DNA of 64,000 nucleotides from Loktanella sp. 5RATIMAR09 (GCF_001419985.1 NZ_LJAL01000006.1:147153-211152), one strand, 5' to 3'. Shown: positions 46,692 to 56,285, counted from the first letter of the stretch. A program made the numbers and translations. Notes: generated by a model from the letters alone, not told the origin.

Positions 46692-48230
46692 TTATTTGAA
46701 GTAGATATTATAGTCAGCGCGGATCGCTGCATCGATCACAGGGTCGATCTGGATCCGCGCTTTGCTGAGGATGTCATTCTTGCGGGCAATGGCCTGATCA
46801 AGCAACATTGGGCGGTTCGCTTCGTTCCATTCCTTGGGGCTCATCCGGTTGCCCAACGTGGGGTAGATGTATTCCGTCTGCATCAAGGCCAGCGTTTGGT
46901 CAGAGCCAAGATAATGCCCCGGCCCACCCAAACAGACGGCTTTCATCGCCTCAATGGACGTGCTGTCCTCGGTCACGTCGATGCCACGGACAGTGCGCAG
47001 AACCTGCCCCAGCACATCATCGCCAAGCACGAGGGATTCCAGACAAAACCCCAGCAATGAGGCATGCATGCCAACGGATTCGTAAACCATGTTCAGGCCC
47101 GACAGACCGGCCAGAACGTTGGTGATGCCCGTCTCCCATCCGGCCTGCATATCGGGAAGCTTCGAATCCGATATGCCCGCCGCCGCACCGCCTGGAATGT
47201 CATAGAACCGGTGCATTTGGGCGCATCCGGCCGTCAGCAGGGCCTGTTCCGCCGAACCACCCGACATTGCGCCTGTCCGCAGATCAGAAACGAAAGGCCA
47301 TGTGCCAAAAACAGCCGGATGACCCGGCGCCATCGCATTCACATAAACCACACCGGCCAGACATTCAGCAACGGCCTGAACGATCGCAAGGGCGATTGGC
47401 GCAGGTGCGGTGGCACCCGCTTGCCCCGCAGACAACAATAGCACCGGCATGCCCGCGCGGATACAGGCCTCCATTGAACGACAGCTTTCTTCGGCAAATT
47501 TCATTGGCGGGACGACGAAACAATTGGAGTTCGAAACGAAGGGCCGCGCGCGCCATGCGTCCTCTCCGCCTGCGATCCGGTGCAAGAGTTCAATTGACGG
47601 TGCGACATGGCTGGGATCATCAAAAGACGTGCCGACATGTTTGGTCGTACCGGAACAGCAGGCATAGATCGTGTTCAGATCCATTTCGAGATTGTCAGAT
47701 ATGTCGCGCGCCACCATCGCGCGCTGGAAGAAATGCACGTTGTCCAACGCATGGGTGATCTTTGCCGCATCATGCAGGTCTTGCGCGGTGCTGTCGCGAT
47801 AAGTGTTGGTTGCAAGGTCCACGACATGGACCGCCGCACCTGCCGTGCCAAAATGAACATTCGTGCCCGTCAAGTGCAGGTCGTACTGTGGGTCACGGCC
47901 ATGCAAGGTGATATTTCGTGCGGCTTTGGCCAACATATCCTCGACCAAGGCACGCGGGAAACGGATGCGCCCGTCATCACCGAGGATCGCACCCGCTTTC
48001 GTCAAAATCTCGACACCAGAGGGCGGGGCCTGTGACAGACCGATCTGTTCCAAAGCATCAAGCGCCGCATGGTGGATACGCAGAACATCTGCATCGGTCA
48101 GGGGCTTGTACTGCCCGCCCGGAAGGCCTGCACGGACAGGGCGGATATTCTTGGCCAAGGGTGCGCTACGCAAGGCCACACGCGCGGCACGCCCGCCGCT
48201 GCGCACTTTTCTTTTCTCTATGTCCAACAT
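46692..48230 (-). CDS. Trimethylamine methyltransferase (MttB) family protein, no pyrrolysine
   Basis: The 512-residue protein is collinear with the MttB superfamily TIM barrel. The frame contains no in-frame TAG, so it is a non-pyrrolysine member like the glycine-betaine methyltransferase MtgB. Such enzymes move a methyl group from a quaternary amine to a corrinoid protein. No corrinoid protein gene is adjacent. Cys and Gly-rich blocks (IYACCSGTTKHVGTSF, VVPPMKFAEESC) match the family. ATG 48230 follows a GGGAGGCG site. A LysR gene is divergent across 110 bases. Confidence 0.88.
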   Translation of the reverse strand: MLDIEKRKVRSGGRAARVALRSAPLAKNIRPVRAGLPGGQYKPLTDADVLRIHHAALDALEQIGLSQAPPSGVEILTKAGAILGDDGRIRFPRALVEDMLAKAARNITLHGRDPQYDLHLTGTNVHFGTAGAAVHVVDLATNTYRDSTAQDLHDAAKITHALDNVHFFQRAMVARDISDNLEMDLNTIYACCSGTTKHVGTSFDDPSHVAPSIELLHRIAGGEDAWRARPFVSNSNCFVVPPMKFAEESCRSMEACIRAGMPVLLLSAGQAGATAPAPIALAIVQAVAECLAGVVYVNAMAPGHPAVFGTWPFVSDLRTGAMSGGSAEQALLTAGCAQMHRFYDIPGGAAAGISDSKLPDMQAGWETGITNVLAGLSGLNMVYESVGMHASLLGFCLESLVLGDDVLGQVLRTVRGIDVTEDSTSIEAMKAVCLGGPGHYLGSDQTLALMQTEYIYPTLGNRMSPKEWNEANRPMLLDQAIARKNDILSKARIQIDPVIDAAIRADYNIYFK

Positions 48231-48245
48231 GCTTACGCCTCCCTG

Positions 48246-48272
48246 GAACTGGATCGAGTATTCTCCCAGTTC
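48246..48272. promoter_or_regulatory. Inverted repeat upstream of the MttB-family gene
   Basis: GAACTGG (48246-48252) and CCAGTTC (48266-48272) form perfect 7-base arms around 13 bases in the 110-base divergent region. The total size suits a LysR-type binding site and the divergent LysR gene is the natural candidate regulator. Confidence 0.45.
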
Positions 48273-48340
48273 AGAAATCGCGCAATCTGCCATTCCGGTT
48301 ATTATTGATCGCATTTTCCGATTAGTGCAGACTGCAGATC

Positions 48341-49264
48341 ATGCAGATAGAACTGATCGATACCTTCCTGGATCTTTGCGAGACAAAGAGTTTCAACCGC
48401 ACCGCAGAGCGTTTGGGTGTGACGCAGTCAACTGTTTCAGGGCGCGTGCGTTCACTAGAAGCATCTGTGGGGGTGAAACTGTTTCAGCGTTCGCGCTCGG
48501 GCACCGCCTTGACGACCCAAGGGTTACGATTTGAGCCGCACGCCCGCAGTCTACGCCACGACTGGGTGACGGCCAAGAATGCCGCACAAGATACCGCGCT
48601 TGCAGGCGTGACAATGCGGATCGGGATACAGCACGATCTGGTGGGCCTCGACATCAAAACGCTCATCGGGCGTCTTCGGGATATCCTACCGGATACCGCT
48701 TTTCTGCTGGAAGCCGACTATTCAATCCAGATGTGTTCTGACTTGATTTTTGGCAAGCAAGATATTGCCATTTTATATTCCCCACAGATTCAACCGGACC
48801 TCTATTTCGAAACACTCGGTGACGTGCGCTATGTTATGGTGTCAACGCAGGCAGAGTCTTTGGCCACCGTGAGGAAGGAAAACTACATCCTTGCAAACTA
48901 TTCGGCGAGCTTTGCAAATGCGCATGCCGCCCTTCTACCGGACCTGACGCATGTGTCGCTTTCGATCGGCCAGAATGCTGCGATGGTTGATCTTTTGACG
49001 TCACTTTCGGGAACTGCTTACGTGCTGGAACACTCGGCCAAGGCTTTGATCGCCTCGGGTGTTTGTCGGAGGGTCATGGATGCCCCGACCATAGACCAGT
49101 CGGTCTTTGTCGGTGTGAACGTGCGTAACAGACACCGTGCGGCCTACCGTAAGCTGATCAAAACACTGCACGAACAGTATCCATCACAGCAAGCGCATGG
49201 ACGAGCGCGACCTGAAAGATCCGGTTCGAATGAAACCAGCGCACTGTCAGGTCAGAAACCCTGA
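48341..49264 (+). CDS. LysR-family transcriptional regulator
   Basis: The 307-residue protein has an N-terminal winged helix (SFNRTAERLGVTQSTVSGRVRSLE) and a substrate-binding domain to about residue 285. The last 25 residues look unstructured and not conserved. It is divergent from the MttB-family and dehydrogenase genes and probably controls them. Its stop (49262-49264) overlaps the frame of a small membrane protein. Confidence 0.88.
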   Translation: MQIELIDTFLDLCETKSFNRTAERLGVTQSTVSGRVRSLEASVGVKLFQRSRSGTALTTQGLRFEPHARSLRHDWVTAKNAAQDTALAGVTMRIGIQHDLVGLDIKTLIGRLRDILPDTAFLLEADYSIQMCSDLIFGKQDIAILYSPQIQPDLYFETLGDVRYVMVSTQAESLATVRKENYILANYSASFANAHAALLPDLTHVSLSIGQNAAMVDLLTSLSGTAYVLEHSAKALIASGVCRRVMDAPTIDQSVFVGVNVRNRHRAAYRKLIKTLHEQYPSQQAHGRARPERSGSNETSALSGQKP

Positions 49265-49638
49265 AATCACGTGCCTTCAAACAATGGGCGATCAGGGTTG
49301 AACCCGCGGCGCGCGAAGATGAAGCGCTGCCAAATGCCTGTCGCCTGCTGGCAGCTGTTGAACCTCTTTCACGCACCCAGCGATTGGCCATTCTGCGCGC
49401 AAGGATGCCACTCTGGCTTCGGCCGTTGGTCACGGGCTACCGCACTGTGCACCTCGCTCTCTTGGTAAACATACCGGGGAATGCGGTTGTGGGCGGTGGT
49501 GGCGGAGTTCTTTTTACGGCTGGGCTAAGCTGGTTGTTTCTGCCCGTGCAAACCGTCATCACCATTCTGGTTGCTGTCGCACCAGTCCCGCTGACGGTCA
49601 GGGTCTTTGACGTCGATCTCAGCACGGTTCTGGATTGA
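49261..49638 (+). CDS. Small membrane protein with glycine-rich turn, unusual start
   Basis: A coherent 125-residue frame runs from CTG 49261, which overlaps the LysR stop codon (CTGA), to 49638. It begins with a soluble Arg/Glu-rich part (RAFKQWAIRVEPAAREDEALPN). Two membrane segments follow, separated by the GNAVVGGGGG turn and ending AVAPVPLTV. The pattern resembles short Rhodobacteraceae membrane proteins, from memory. No ATG, GTG or TTG lies early in the frame; the first is TTG 49384, which would remove the conserved-looking N-terminus. Either translation starts at CTG by coupling, or the gene has lost its start. Confidence 0.55.
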   Translation: MKSRAFKQWAIRVEPAAREDEALPNACRLLAAVEPLSRTQRLAILRARMPLWLRPLVTGYRTVHLALLVNIPGNAVVGGGGGVLFTAGLSWLFLPVQTVITILVAVAPVPLTVRVFDVDLSTVLD

Positions 49639-49680
49639 AAACCACGCAAACCCAATCAGGGTGACGCGACAGATGCCGCT

Positions 49681-50535
49681 TTACCGCATCAGCACGACCG
49701 GCACCTTGCAGGATCGGACCATCTCGGTGGTCGTTGATCCGATCACAAGGCTGCGGATACGGCTATGCCCATAGGCCCCCATAACGACCATCCCAAAGCC
49801 TTCCTCCTCGACCATCTTGCCAAGTTCGGTCTCTGGCTGGCCCGGCACGATCCGTGTCTCGGCATCAATCCCGGCGGCCCCGAGAAGTGCCTTTGCATCC
49901 GCGAGCCCCTTCTTTGCGTCTGGCGTTTCTGCACCGACGGTCACGACCGTGACAGCAAGGTCAGCGAAAAGCGGGCTGCGCGCAATGTGATCCACCGCTT
50001 TCATCGCCGACGCACCACCATCATAGGCAACAAGAACACTTTGAACGGGATTGAAGGCGCGCGAGGCAACAAAGACCGGCCGGTGTGCTGCCCGCACGAT
50101 CCGTTCAAGGTTCGATCCAAGGTGCCCCTTGGCAAAGTCCGCCGCCTCGCCGCGTTTGCCGATGATGATGACGCGCGCCTCACCCTCGACCGTGCCGATA
50201 GCTTCGACCAAATCGCCATGGCGCAGGCGGGTCGTGATATCACTCACGCCGTCCGTACTCACAATGGCCTGCGCATCCTCGAGGATCGCACGGCCACGGT
50301 GGCTGACTAGCTTGGCGCGCTGCGCATCAAGCGCGGCCAGCTCTTCCATCAATTTGGTGCGCGCGCCCAACCGGATTGCGCCGGACAGGTCCGCCTTGTC
50401 GCGTGCTTCGCGTCGGCCCAGAACGTGGATCAACTCGACCGGCGCCTGTGTTTTCCGCGCAATCCATGCAGCGTGGTGGCAGACGCTTTCGGAATAGATG
50501 GAACCGTCCACCAGCGCGATGATCTTGTCTGTCAT
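49681..50535 (-). CDS. Tandem universal stress protein
   Basis: The 284-residue protein has two UspA domains (about 1-150 and 163-284). The second carries an ATP-binding loop of the G-x2-G-x9-G(S/T) kind (GAYGHSRIRSLVIGSTT). The first has a weaker loop (GKRGEAADFAKGHLGSN). It lies 13 bases after the SulP transporter gene on the same strand, and such pairs suggest that the stress protein modulates transport or is induced with it. Confidence 0.9.
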   Translation of the reverse strand: MTDKIIALVDGSIYSESVCHHAAWIARKTQAPVELIHVLGRREARDKADLSGAIRLGARTKLMEELAALDAQRAKLVSHRGRAILEDAQAIVSTDGVSDITTRLRHGDLVEAIGTVEGEARVIIIGKRGEAADFAKGHLGSNLERIVRAAHRPVFVASRAFNPVQSVLVAYDGGASAMKAVDHIARSPLFADLAVTVVTVGAETPDAKKGLADAKALLGAAGIDAETRIVPGQPETELGKMVEEEGFGMVVMGAYGHSRIRSLVIGSTTTEMVRSCKVPVVLMR

Positions 50536-50548
50536 GGTCGGGTCTCCC

Positions 50549-52039
50549 TCAGTGGTCCATCAGTTTATCCATGGCGCCAGGCTTGTCGTGGATGGCAAGC
50601 TGGTCAACCAGCGTTTCAGTGGCTTCGTTCATGCCGACGACCTCTACTTCTGCACCGTCACGGCGGAATTTGAGGATCGCCATATCAAGCGCTTGGACGG
50701 AACTGATGTCCCAGATATGCGCTGCGCTCACATCGATAACGACGCGTTCCGGTGCCTCTCTGAAGTCGAAGCTATCCATGAAATCCTCGACCGAGCCATA
50801 AAAAAGCTGCCCCTCCACGCGGTAGGTCCGCACGCGGCCATCCGCGCTGATGTCGGTCGTGACACGGAACAGTTGCGCGATCTTGCCGGCAAAGAAAATC
50901 CCCGACAGCAGCACGCCTACCAACACGCCAATCGCCAGATTATGGGTGTAGACCACGGTCACCACCGTCGCGATCATCACAATGGAAGATGATCGCGGGT
51001 GCACGGTGAGATTCTTGATCGAAGACCACGAAAAAGTCCCGATCGAGACCATAATCATGATTGCGACCAGCGCGGGCATCGGAATGATGCTGACGAGGTC
51101 GCCAAGTCCGACGACCAGAATCAAAAGAAAGACACCGGCGACAAAGCACGACAGCCGTCCACGACCACCGGATTTCACATTGATGATCGACTGGCCGATC
51201 ATGGCACAGCCCGCCATGCCGCCGATAAAACCGGTCGCGGTATTTGCAAGCCCCTGGCCTACGCACTCCTGGTTCCGGTTCGATTTCGTATCGGTCAGGT
51301 CATCGACAATGTTCTGGGTCATCAGGCTTTCGAGCAAACCCACGACCGCCACAGCGATCGAATAGGGCAGGATGATCTGCAGCGTTTCAAGGTTCAGCGG
51401 GATATCGGGGATCAAAAACACAGGCAGCGTATCGGGCAGTGCCCCCATATCGCCGACGGTGCGGACGTCCAGCCCGAGCGCGACGGTCAACGCCGTCAGG
51501 ATCAGGATCGTGACAAGCGGCGACGGCACGGCCGTGGTCAGCAGCGGGAAGAGATAGATAATAGCCAGCCCCAAAGCGACCATCGCATAGGTGATCCATG
51601 TCACATCGCGCGGATCAAGCTCGGGCAGCTGCGCCATGAAGATCAGTATCGCAAGCGCGTTCACAAAGCCTGTCATAACCGATTTCGACACGTACCGCAT
51701 GACAAAGCCCAGTCGCAACAGGCCTGCGCTGATCTGGATCAGTCCTGCCAACACGGTCGCAGCCAGAAGGTATTCGAGACCATGATCGCGCACGAGCGTC
51801 ACCATCAGCACAGCGGTCGCGGCTGTCGCGGCCGAGATCATGCCGGGCCGTCCGCCGGTGATCGCGGTGATCACGGCGATAGAGAAGCTGGCGTAGAGGC
51901 CCACCTTCGGGTCGACACCCGCAATGATGGAAAAGGCGATCGCCTCGGGAATGAGCGCCAATGCAACGACCAGCCCCGCCAGCAGATCGCCACGGATGTT
52001 GCCCAGCCACTGGGCGCGATAAGCGTCTAGCGAGATCAT
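50549..52039 (-). CDS. SulP-family anion transporter with STAS domain
   Basis: The 496-residue protein has ten or more membrane segments. It begins with the SulP block [21 protein letters not shown] and has a later [13 protein letters not shown] loop. A C-terminal STAS domain (about 400-485) contains [20 protein letters not shown]. It may carry sulphate, bicarbonate or another anion by sodium or proton coupling; the ion cannot be told. ATG 52039 is the best start, as the upstream extension is not SulP-like, but its ribosome site is weak. The universal stress protein gene follows it. Confidence 0.9.
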   Translation of the reverse strand: MISLDAYRAQWLGNIRGDLLAGLVVALALIPEAIAFSIIAGVDPKVGLYASFSIAVITAITGGRPGMISAATAATAVLMVTLVRDHGLEYLLAATVLAGLIQISAGLLRLGFVMRYVSKSVMTGFVNALAILIFMAQLPELDPRDVTWITYAMVALGLAIIYLFPLLTTAVPSPLVTILILTALTVALGLDVRTVGDMGALPDTLPVFLIPDIPLNLETLQIILPYSIAVAVVGLLESLMTQNIVDDLTDTKSNRNQECVGQGLANTATGFIGGMAGCAMIGQSIINVKSGGRGRLSCFVAGVFLLILVVGLGDLVSIIPMPALVAIMIMVSIGTFSWSSIKNLTVHPRSSSIVMIATVVTVVYTHNLAIGVLVGVLLSGIFFAGKIAQLFRVTTDISADGRVRTYRVEGQLFYGSVEDFMDSFDFREAPERVVIDVSAAHIWDISSVQALDMAILKFRRDGAEVEVVGMNEATETLVDQLAIHDKPGAMDKLMDH

Positions 52040-52585
52040 GAATATTTTGTCCGGTATCAGTCCAGCGCCCAGCGCGAAATCGGCGTGCACATGCACTATT
52101 TTTGTGGTTGTCCGGCGGATCAGCGGCCGGAAGAGCCACCCAAGATCGCTCTCGGGTCCAGGTTTTCTAAGCGGCGGGATACTGTTGTCTTGAGAGAATG
52201 GCAACACCTATGACTATTTGCGACCACCCTGAGGTGTGCCAAACGCGGCACAACGGTTATGGGGGGCCGCGCTGCGCAAATCCGTGCGGCAATCCGCGTT
52301 CTTTGCTTTTCTCAGATGACATCACGGAAACAACCTCCCAGTTTGCGGTCGCGGGGATCCCAAACAAACAGGAGGGCATCGCAATCTGGTCCGGTGAATT
52401 GGCCTATGAAGCTTGTCCTGCGTGACCACGCGCGGGCGCAAGCGAACACCGTGAGAGCAGGATAAGTGGCGCAAAATGAATACGCCGGGGCTTTGGTTGG
52501 TTTCCCTCATTCTGGGCTGTTCAGACATTGGGCAATGCAGAGCGGCAATTTCAGTCACGCCCCCAAGCGCAAGATCCCGACTGCT
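52040..52585. other. Intergenic region between the SulP gene and the AraC-type gene
   Basis: This 546-base gap contains several open frames of 60-95 codons on both strands. None has family features, a ribosome site or codon use like the neighbours. I see no tRNA, terminator or repeat worth naming. It may hold the SulP promoter and the 3' end of the AraC-type transcript. Confidence 0.5.
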
Positions 52586-53506
52586 TCATGGCCAATCTGC
52601 ATAGCTGCCGACCTGCAAGTGTTGCAAGCTGCCGCCGTGTTGGGTGTTTGCTCTGCGGAAGGCCCCGGGGGGCGTGCCCAACTCTTTTTTGAAGAAGGCG
52701 CTGAATTGCGAGGTGCTGCTGAATCCAAGATGGTCGGCGATTTGCCCCAGTGACTGATGTGATCGCTGGAGCAGTGCCTGGGCCTCATATGTCAGGCGGT
52801 CCCGAATAAGGCGCTGTGGCGGTTTGCCCAAGGTGCGTGTGCAGATGTCATGCAACCGGTCCGGAGAAACGCCGAGTTCAGCGGCAAACCGGTTGACCGG
52901 CCACCGTTCGTACAAGTGCGCTTCAACCAGATGACGAAACCGCTCAAGGGTCAGGTTTGCCGTCCTATAGCTCTGATCTTCAATCATCTCATTCACGCCA
53001 GCGCGCCAGAGCGAGACCAGCATGATCCGTATTTGCGCCTCGATCACCGTTTCCATACCGGTTTGTGCGGCATCAAGTTCTTTGAATATCGCGTCAAAGC
53101 AGGCTGACAGCGTTCGGACAATGTCGGGTTTTGCGTCAAGGTTCAGGGTAAATTCACGACCTGACATAAGCCGAAGGGCGGCGGCTTCGGGTTTGTGGCC
53201 GATCGCGTTGCTCAGTGTGGCATCGCCGACTGTCATGATGACACCGTTGCTGCCTGCCTTTGCCTTGATCCGCGCGTCACTGACCTTTGGCCCCCAATGA
53301 ATTGCGGGGCCTGCGATCGTCTCTTCGCTATCGGGCTTGAGGCGCAGCGCCTTTCCGGACAGAACCAGAAGACATTGGGTGGTGCGACCCGGAAAATTCA
53401 CCAAACCGCCCAGAAACCGGTCATCCAAACCGCTTTGAAAGACATCCGCATGGACCGTCGTTTGATGCGCGGCAAGTGAAGCCAGACCAGATACCATTCT
53501 TCTCAT
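52586..53506 (-). CDS. AraC-family transcriptional regulator
   Basis: The 306-residue protein has an N-terminal cupin-like sensing region and a C-terminal AraC/XylS DNA-binding domain (about 200-295) with two helix-turn-helix motifs (VNRFAAELGVSPDRLHDICTRTLG and LGQIADHLGFSSTSQFSAFFKKELG). It is divergent from the aldehyde dehydrogenase and Liv cluster, and three direct repeats lie at its 5' end, so it very likely controls that cluster and itself. The start could be ATG 53506 or ATG 53497. Confidence 0.9.
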   Translation of the reverse strand: MRRMVSGLASLAAHQTTVHADVFQSGLDDRFLGGLVNFPGRTTQCLLVLSGKALRLKPDSEETIAGPAIHWGPKVSDARIKAKAGSNGVIMTVGDATLSNAIGHKPEAAALRLMSGREFTLNLDAKPDIVRTLSACFDAIFKELDAAQTGMETVIEAQIRIMLVSLWRAGVNEMIEDQSYRTANLTLERFRHLVEAHLYERWPVNRFAAELGVSPDRLHDICTRTLGKPPQRLIRDRLTYEAQALLQRSHQSLGQIADHLGFSSTSQFSAFFKKELGTPPGAFRRANTQHGGSLQHLQVGSYADWP

Positions 53507-53536
53507 AACCAGATACTGACAATAAAAGACCAGATA
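53486..53536. promoter_or_regulatory. Three direct ACCAGATA repeats, candidate AraC-type operator
   Basis: ACCAGATA occurs at 53486-53493, 53508-53515 and 53529-53536, with starts 22 and 21 bases apart, about two helical turns. The first copy lies inside the first codons of the AraC-type gene and the last just before an AT-rich stretch (TATTTTTTAG) that leads towards the aldehyde dehydrogenase gene. Tandem half-sites at this spacing are the usual binding pattern for AraC/XylS proteins. Confidence 0.7.
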
Positions 53537-53648
53537 TCAATATTTTTTAGCCAGCTCTTTGGCATATTGTCTTGAATGGGCCCCGTTACCGGGTCTGCTG
53601 CGTCGGCTTATGGAGGTTCGTCTGCGCAGGATGATGGGGGGAATTCGC

Positions 53649-55034
53649 GTGCACGGTGTGGCATCAAAGCTTGGTTTGATATCAGGAGCGGATGAAACTG
53701 CCATGGCGGTCGATGCCGCAGTGAATGCTACGGCAACCGCTTTTCCGGTGTGGTCCCGCCGGGCTGCGGCGGACCGGGCACAGGTCTTGCGCGACCTGAT
53801 CCCTGCGCTGAATGCGCATCGGCGAGACTTTTCCACGCTCGCCGCCGAAGAGGTGGGCGCATCCAGCTCATGGACCGAATTCAACATTGAACTGGCGATT
53901 GGCATGCTGGCGCATGTTGCCGGCCTTGCCCCTGCACTGGACGACCGTGTTGTCGTTGATCCGCAGACGGGCAAGCACTCGATCATGCGCCGACAGCCAG
54001 CCGGTGTCGTGCTGGGGATGGTGCCGTGGAATGCGCCGATTACGCTGGCAGTCCGGGCGATTGCGGGCCCGCTGATGTGCGGCAATACGGTGGTCATGAA
54101 GGGATCAGACCGTTGCCCCAAGACACACCAGCATTTGGTTGACGTGCTGAACGCGGCGGGACTGCCCGAAGGCGTGCTGACCTGTGTCGTAAGCCCGCCC
54201 GAAAACGCCCATGACGTCATGGCACAGCTGATCGCCCATCCATGCATTCGCCGGATCAACTTTACAGGGTCCACGCGTGTTGGCCGCGAGGTCGCGATGG
54301 AAGCGGCACGCCATCTCAAGCCTGCTTTGCTTGAGCTGTCGGGTAAGGCCCCGCTAATCGTACTGGAGGATGCCGATCTTGATGCCGCCGTCGAGGCCGC
54401 CTGTTTCGGCGCCTTCTTCAATCAGGGGCAGATATGCATGTCCACGGACTGGATCATCGTTGTGAAAGCGGTGGCGGACGCCTTTGTTGCCAAGCTTGAG
54501 GCGCGGACACGGCAGATCGTGGCGGCTGATCCCGTGCACGAGGTGGCCGATCTGGGCCGCATGATTTCTGCAGAAGCTGCCCAACGTGTGAACGGGTTGA
54601 TCGAAGATGCTGTTTCGAAAGGGGCGCGACTACTGGTTGGCGGTCAGATGGACGGGTGTGTGATGCAACCTGCCTTGCTGGACGGGATTGCGGCAAACAT
54701 GCGTATTTACCGCGAAGAGACTTTCGGGCCGCTGGCCAGTATCATGCGGGTGCACGACGCTGACGAGGCCGTCTCAATCGCAAATGACTCGGATTTTGGC
54801 CTGAACGCAGCCGTCTTTACCCGCGACCTCGAACGCGCACAGGCCATTGCAGACCGATTGGAATATGGCGTGGTCCAGATCAACGGGCCAACGGTACATG
54901 ATGACCCGTCAATGCCGTTCGGGGGGATGAAACAAAGCGGGTTCGGCCGGTTCGGAGGCGCACAATCCATTCACGAATTCACCGAACTTCGCTGGATCGC
55001 AACACATCAGTCAGGACACACGCCAACGCTTTGA
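53649..55034 (+). CDS. Aldehyde dehydrogenase, vanillin/salicylaldehyde-type
   Basis: The NAD(P)-dependent aldehyde dehydrogenase has the active-site Glu in LELSGKAP and Cys in NQGQICMS, the NAD site VPWNAP and GSTRVGR, and a C-terminal FGGMKQSGFGRFGG. The sequence is closest in style to vanillin and salicylaldehyde dehydrogenases. From GTG 53649, which has GGGGGGA 6 bases upstream, it has 461 residues and lacks about 30 residues usual at the N-terminus. ATG 53610 and 53631 would add only basic residues unlike the family. It is the first gene of the AraC-linked cluster. Confidence 0.87.
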   Translation: MHGVASKLGLISGADETAMAVDAAVNATATAFPVWSRRAAADRAQVLRDLIPALNAHRRDFSTLAAEEVGASSSWTEFNIELAIGMLAHVAGLAPALDDRVVVDPQTGKHSIMRRQPAGVVLGMVPWNAPITLAVRAIAGPLMCGNTVVMKGSDRCPKTHQHLVDVLNAAGLPEGVLTCVVSPPENAHDVMAQLIAHPCIRRINFTGSTRVGREVAMEAARHLKPALLELSGKAPLIVLEDADLDAAVEAACFGAFFNQGQICMSTDWIIVVKAVADAFVAKLEARTRQIVAADPVHEVADLGRMISAEAAQRVNGLIEDAVSKGARLLVGGQMDGCVMQPALLDGIAANMRIYREETFGPLASIMRVHDADEAVSIANDSDFGLNAAVFTRDLERAQAIADRLEYGVVQINGPTVHDDPSMPFGGMKQSGFGRFGGAQSIHEFTELRWIATHQSGHTPTL

Positions 55035-55085
55035 CACCACAAAGGGCAGTTGCCCAAACGACCAATTGCAAATGGAGGATACGCA

Positions 55086-56285
55086 ATGAACCGCAGACCA
55101 TTTTTGAAACTTGTCAGTGCTTTGACAATCGCAGGTGCCTTGGCCGCAAACGCAGCCAGCGCCGAAACCATCCGCATCGGTGCTGTTGCACCCAAAACAG
55201 GCCCGCTTGCCGGTGGGGCGACAGTCACCCAGTGGCCTTCGATCTATCTGTGGGTCGAGCAGGTCAATGCCGCTGGCGGTCTGACTGTCGATGGCGAACA
55301 AATGATGATCGAACTGATCGAGTATGACGATCAAACCAACCCCGGCGAGACAATCAAAGCCGTTCAGCGTTTGGCGACACAAGATGACGCGCATTTCATC
55401 ATTGCCCCCTATGGCACCGGCCTGAACTTGGCGGCGGCTCCGCTGTTTGACCGTTACGGCTATCCCCAGATCGCCGTTTCCGCCATCACCGACCAGCAGG
55501 CCGAACTGGCCGCGAAGTTCCCGAACATGTTCTTCACCTTGGGGACAACTACAGCATTGGCCGCCGATGTCGTGAAGGTCCTGACAGATATGCGTGATGC
55601 AGGTCAGATGGGCGACAAAGTGGCTATGGTCAATGTGGCCGATGCTTTCGGTATCGAATTGGCGACAGCTGCAAAACCTCTCTTTGAAGAGGCCGGTTTC
55701 GATATCGTATATGAAACGTCCTATCCGCTTGGCACACAGGACTTGTCGCCGGTCATCAAAGGTGCCGCCGCAGCTGAACCGGACGCTTTCGTAGCATGGT
55801 CCTATCCGCCGGACACCTTTGGTCTGACCGAACAGGCAATGATCGAAAATCTGGACGTGAAAGCCTTTTACACGGCTGTTGCAACGCCGTTCCCAGGCTA
55901 TGGCGCGCGCTTCGGTTCAGCCGCAGAGGGTGTTTTGGGCGCCGGCGGCGTCAACCCTGACAGCCCCGCATTCATGGAATACGCCGCAGCACATGAGGCC
56001 GTGACGGGCGCCAAACCCGACTACTGGGCCTCGGCGACAACCTATGCGTCGCTCGAAATCCTCGGTCAGTCCATTGAGGCGGTGGGCCTTGATCGGGAGG
56101 CAGTGACCGCGCACCTCAGAGAGGCCACTTTCGACACAATCCTTGGGCCGATCAGCTTTGACGAGAACAACTCGAATGCTGATTTCTGGACCGTTGGACA
56201 ATGGCAAGGTGGCGTTTTCAGAGGTGTCGCATCGCGCGGGCGTGACGGCACAGTGCCGGTCATCCTGAAAGACGGCTGGGAGTAA
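55086..56285 (+). CDS. Branched-chain-type ABC transporter substrate-binding protein
   Basis: The 399-residue periplasmic protein has a signal peptide ending near residue 26 (AASAE) and a type I periplasmic fold: IRIGAVAPKTGPLAGG, a DDQTNPGETIKAVQRL block and APYGTGLNLAAAPL. Relatives bind amino acids, amides or aromatic acids. The neighbouring aromatic-type dehydrogenases point to an aromatic ligand, which is inference. ATG 55086 follows a GGAGG site. The gene leads the Liv-type transporter set. Confidence 0.92.
   Translation: MNRRPFLKLVSALTIAGALAANAASAETIRIGAVAPKTGPLAGGATVTQWPSIYLWVEQVNAAGGLTVDGEQMMIELIEYDDQTNPGETIKAVQRLATQDDAHFIIAPYGTGLNLAAAPLFDRYGYPQIAVSAITDQQAELAAKFPNMFFTLGTTTALAADVVKVLTDMRDAGQMGDKVAMVNVADAFGIELATAAKPLFEEAGFDIVYETSYPLGTQDLSPVIKGAAAAEPDAFVAWSYPPDTFGLTEQAMIENLDVKAFYTAVATPFPGYGARFGSAAEGVLGAGGVNPDSPAFMEYAAAHEAVTGAKPDYWASATTYASLEILGQSIEAVGLDREAVTAHLREATFDTILGPISFDENNSNADFWTVGQWQGGVFRGVASRGRDGTVPVILKDGWE

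Noticed and set aside
46083..47060. A 325-codon plus-strand frame opposite the dehydrogenase and MttB-family genes
   Set aside because: It spans two unrelated genes on the other strand and looks like random Arg/His-rich translation.
46692..48230. Pyrrolysine-containing MttB
   Set aside because: The frame is continuous and has no in-frame TAG at the expected position or anywhere else.
50999..52030. A 343-codon open frame on the plus strand opposite the SulP gene
   Set aside because: Its composition (Asp/Arg/His/Gln-rich) is typical of an antisense shadow and the SulP assignment is firm.
52466..52753. A 95-codon plus-strand gene in the SulP/AraC gap
   Set aside because: Two thirds of it is antisense to the AraC DNA-binding domain and the rest has no coding signs.
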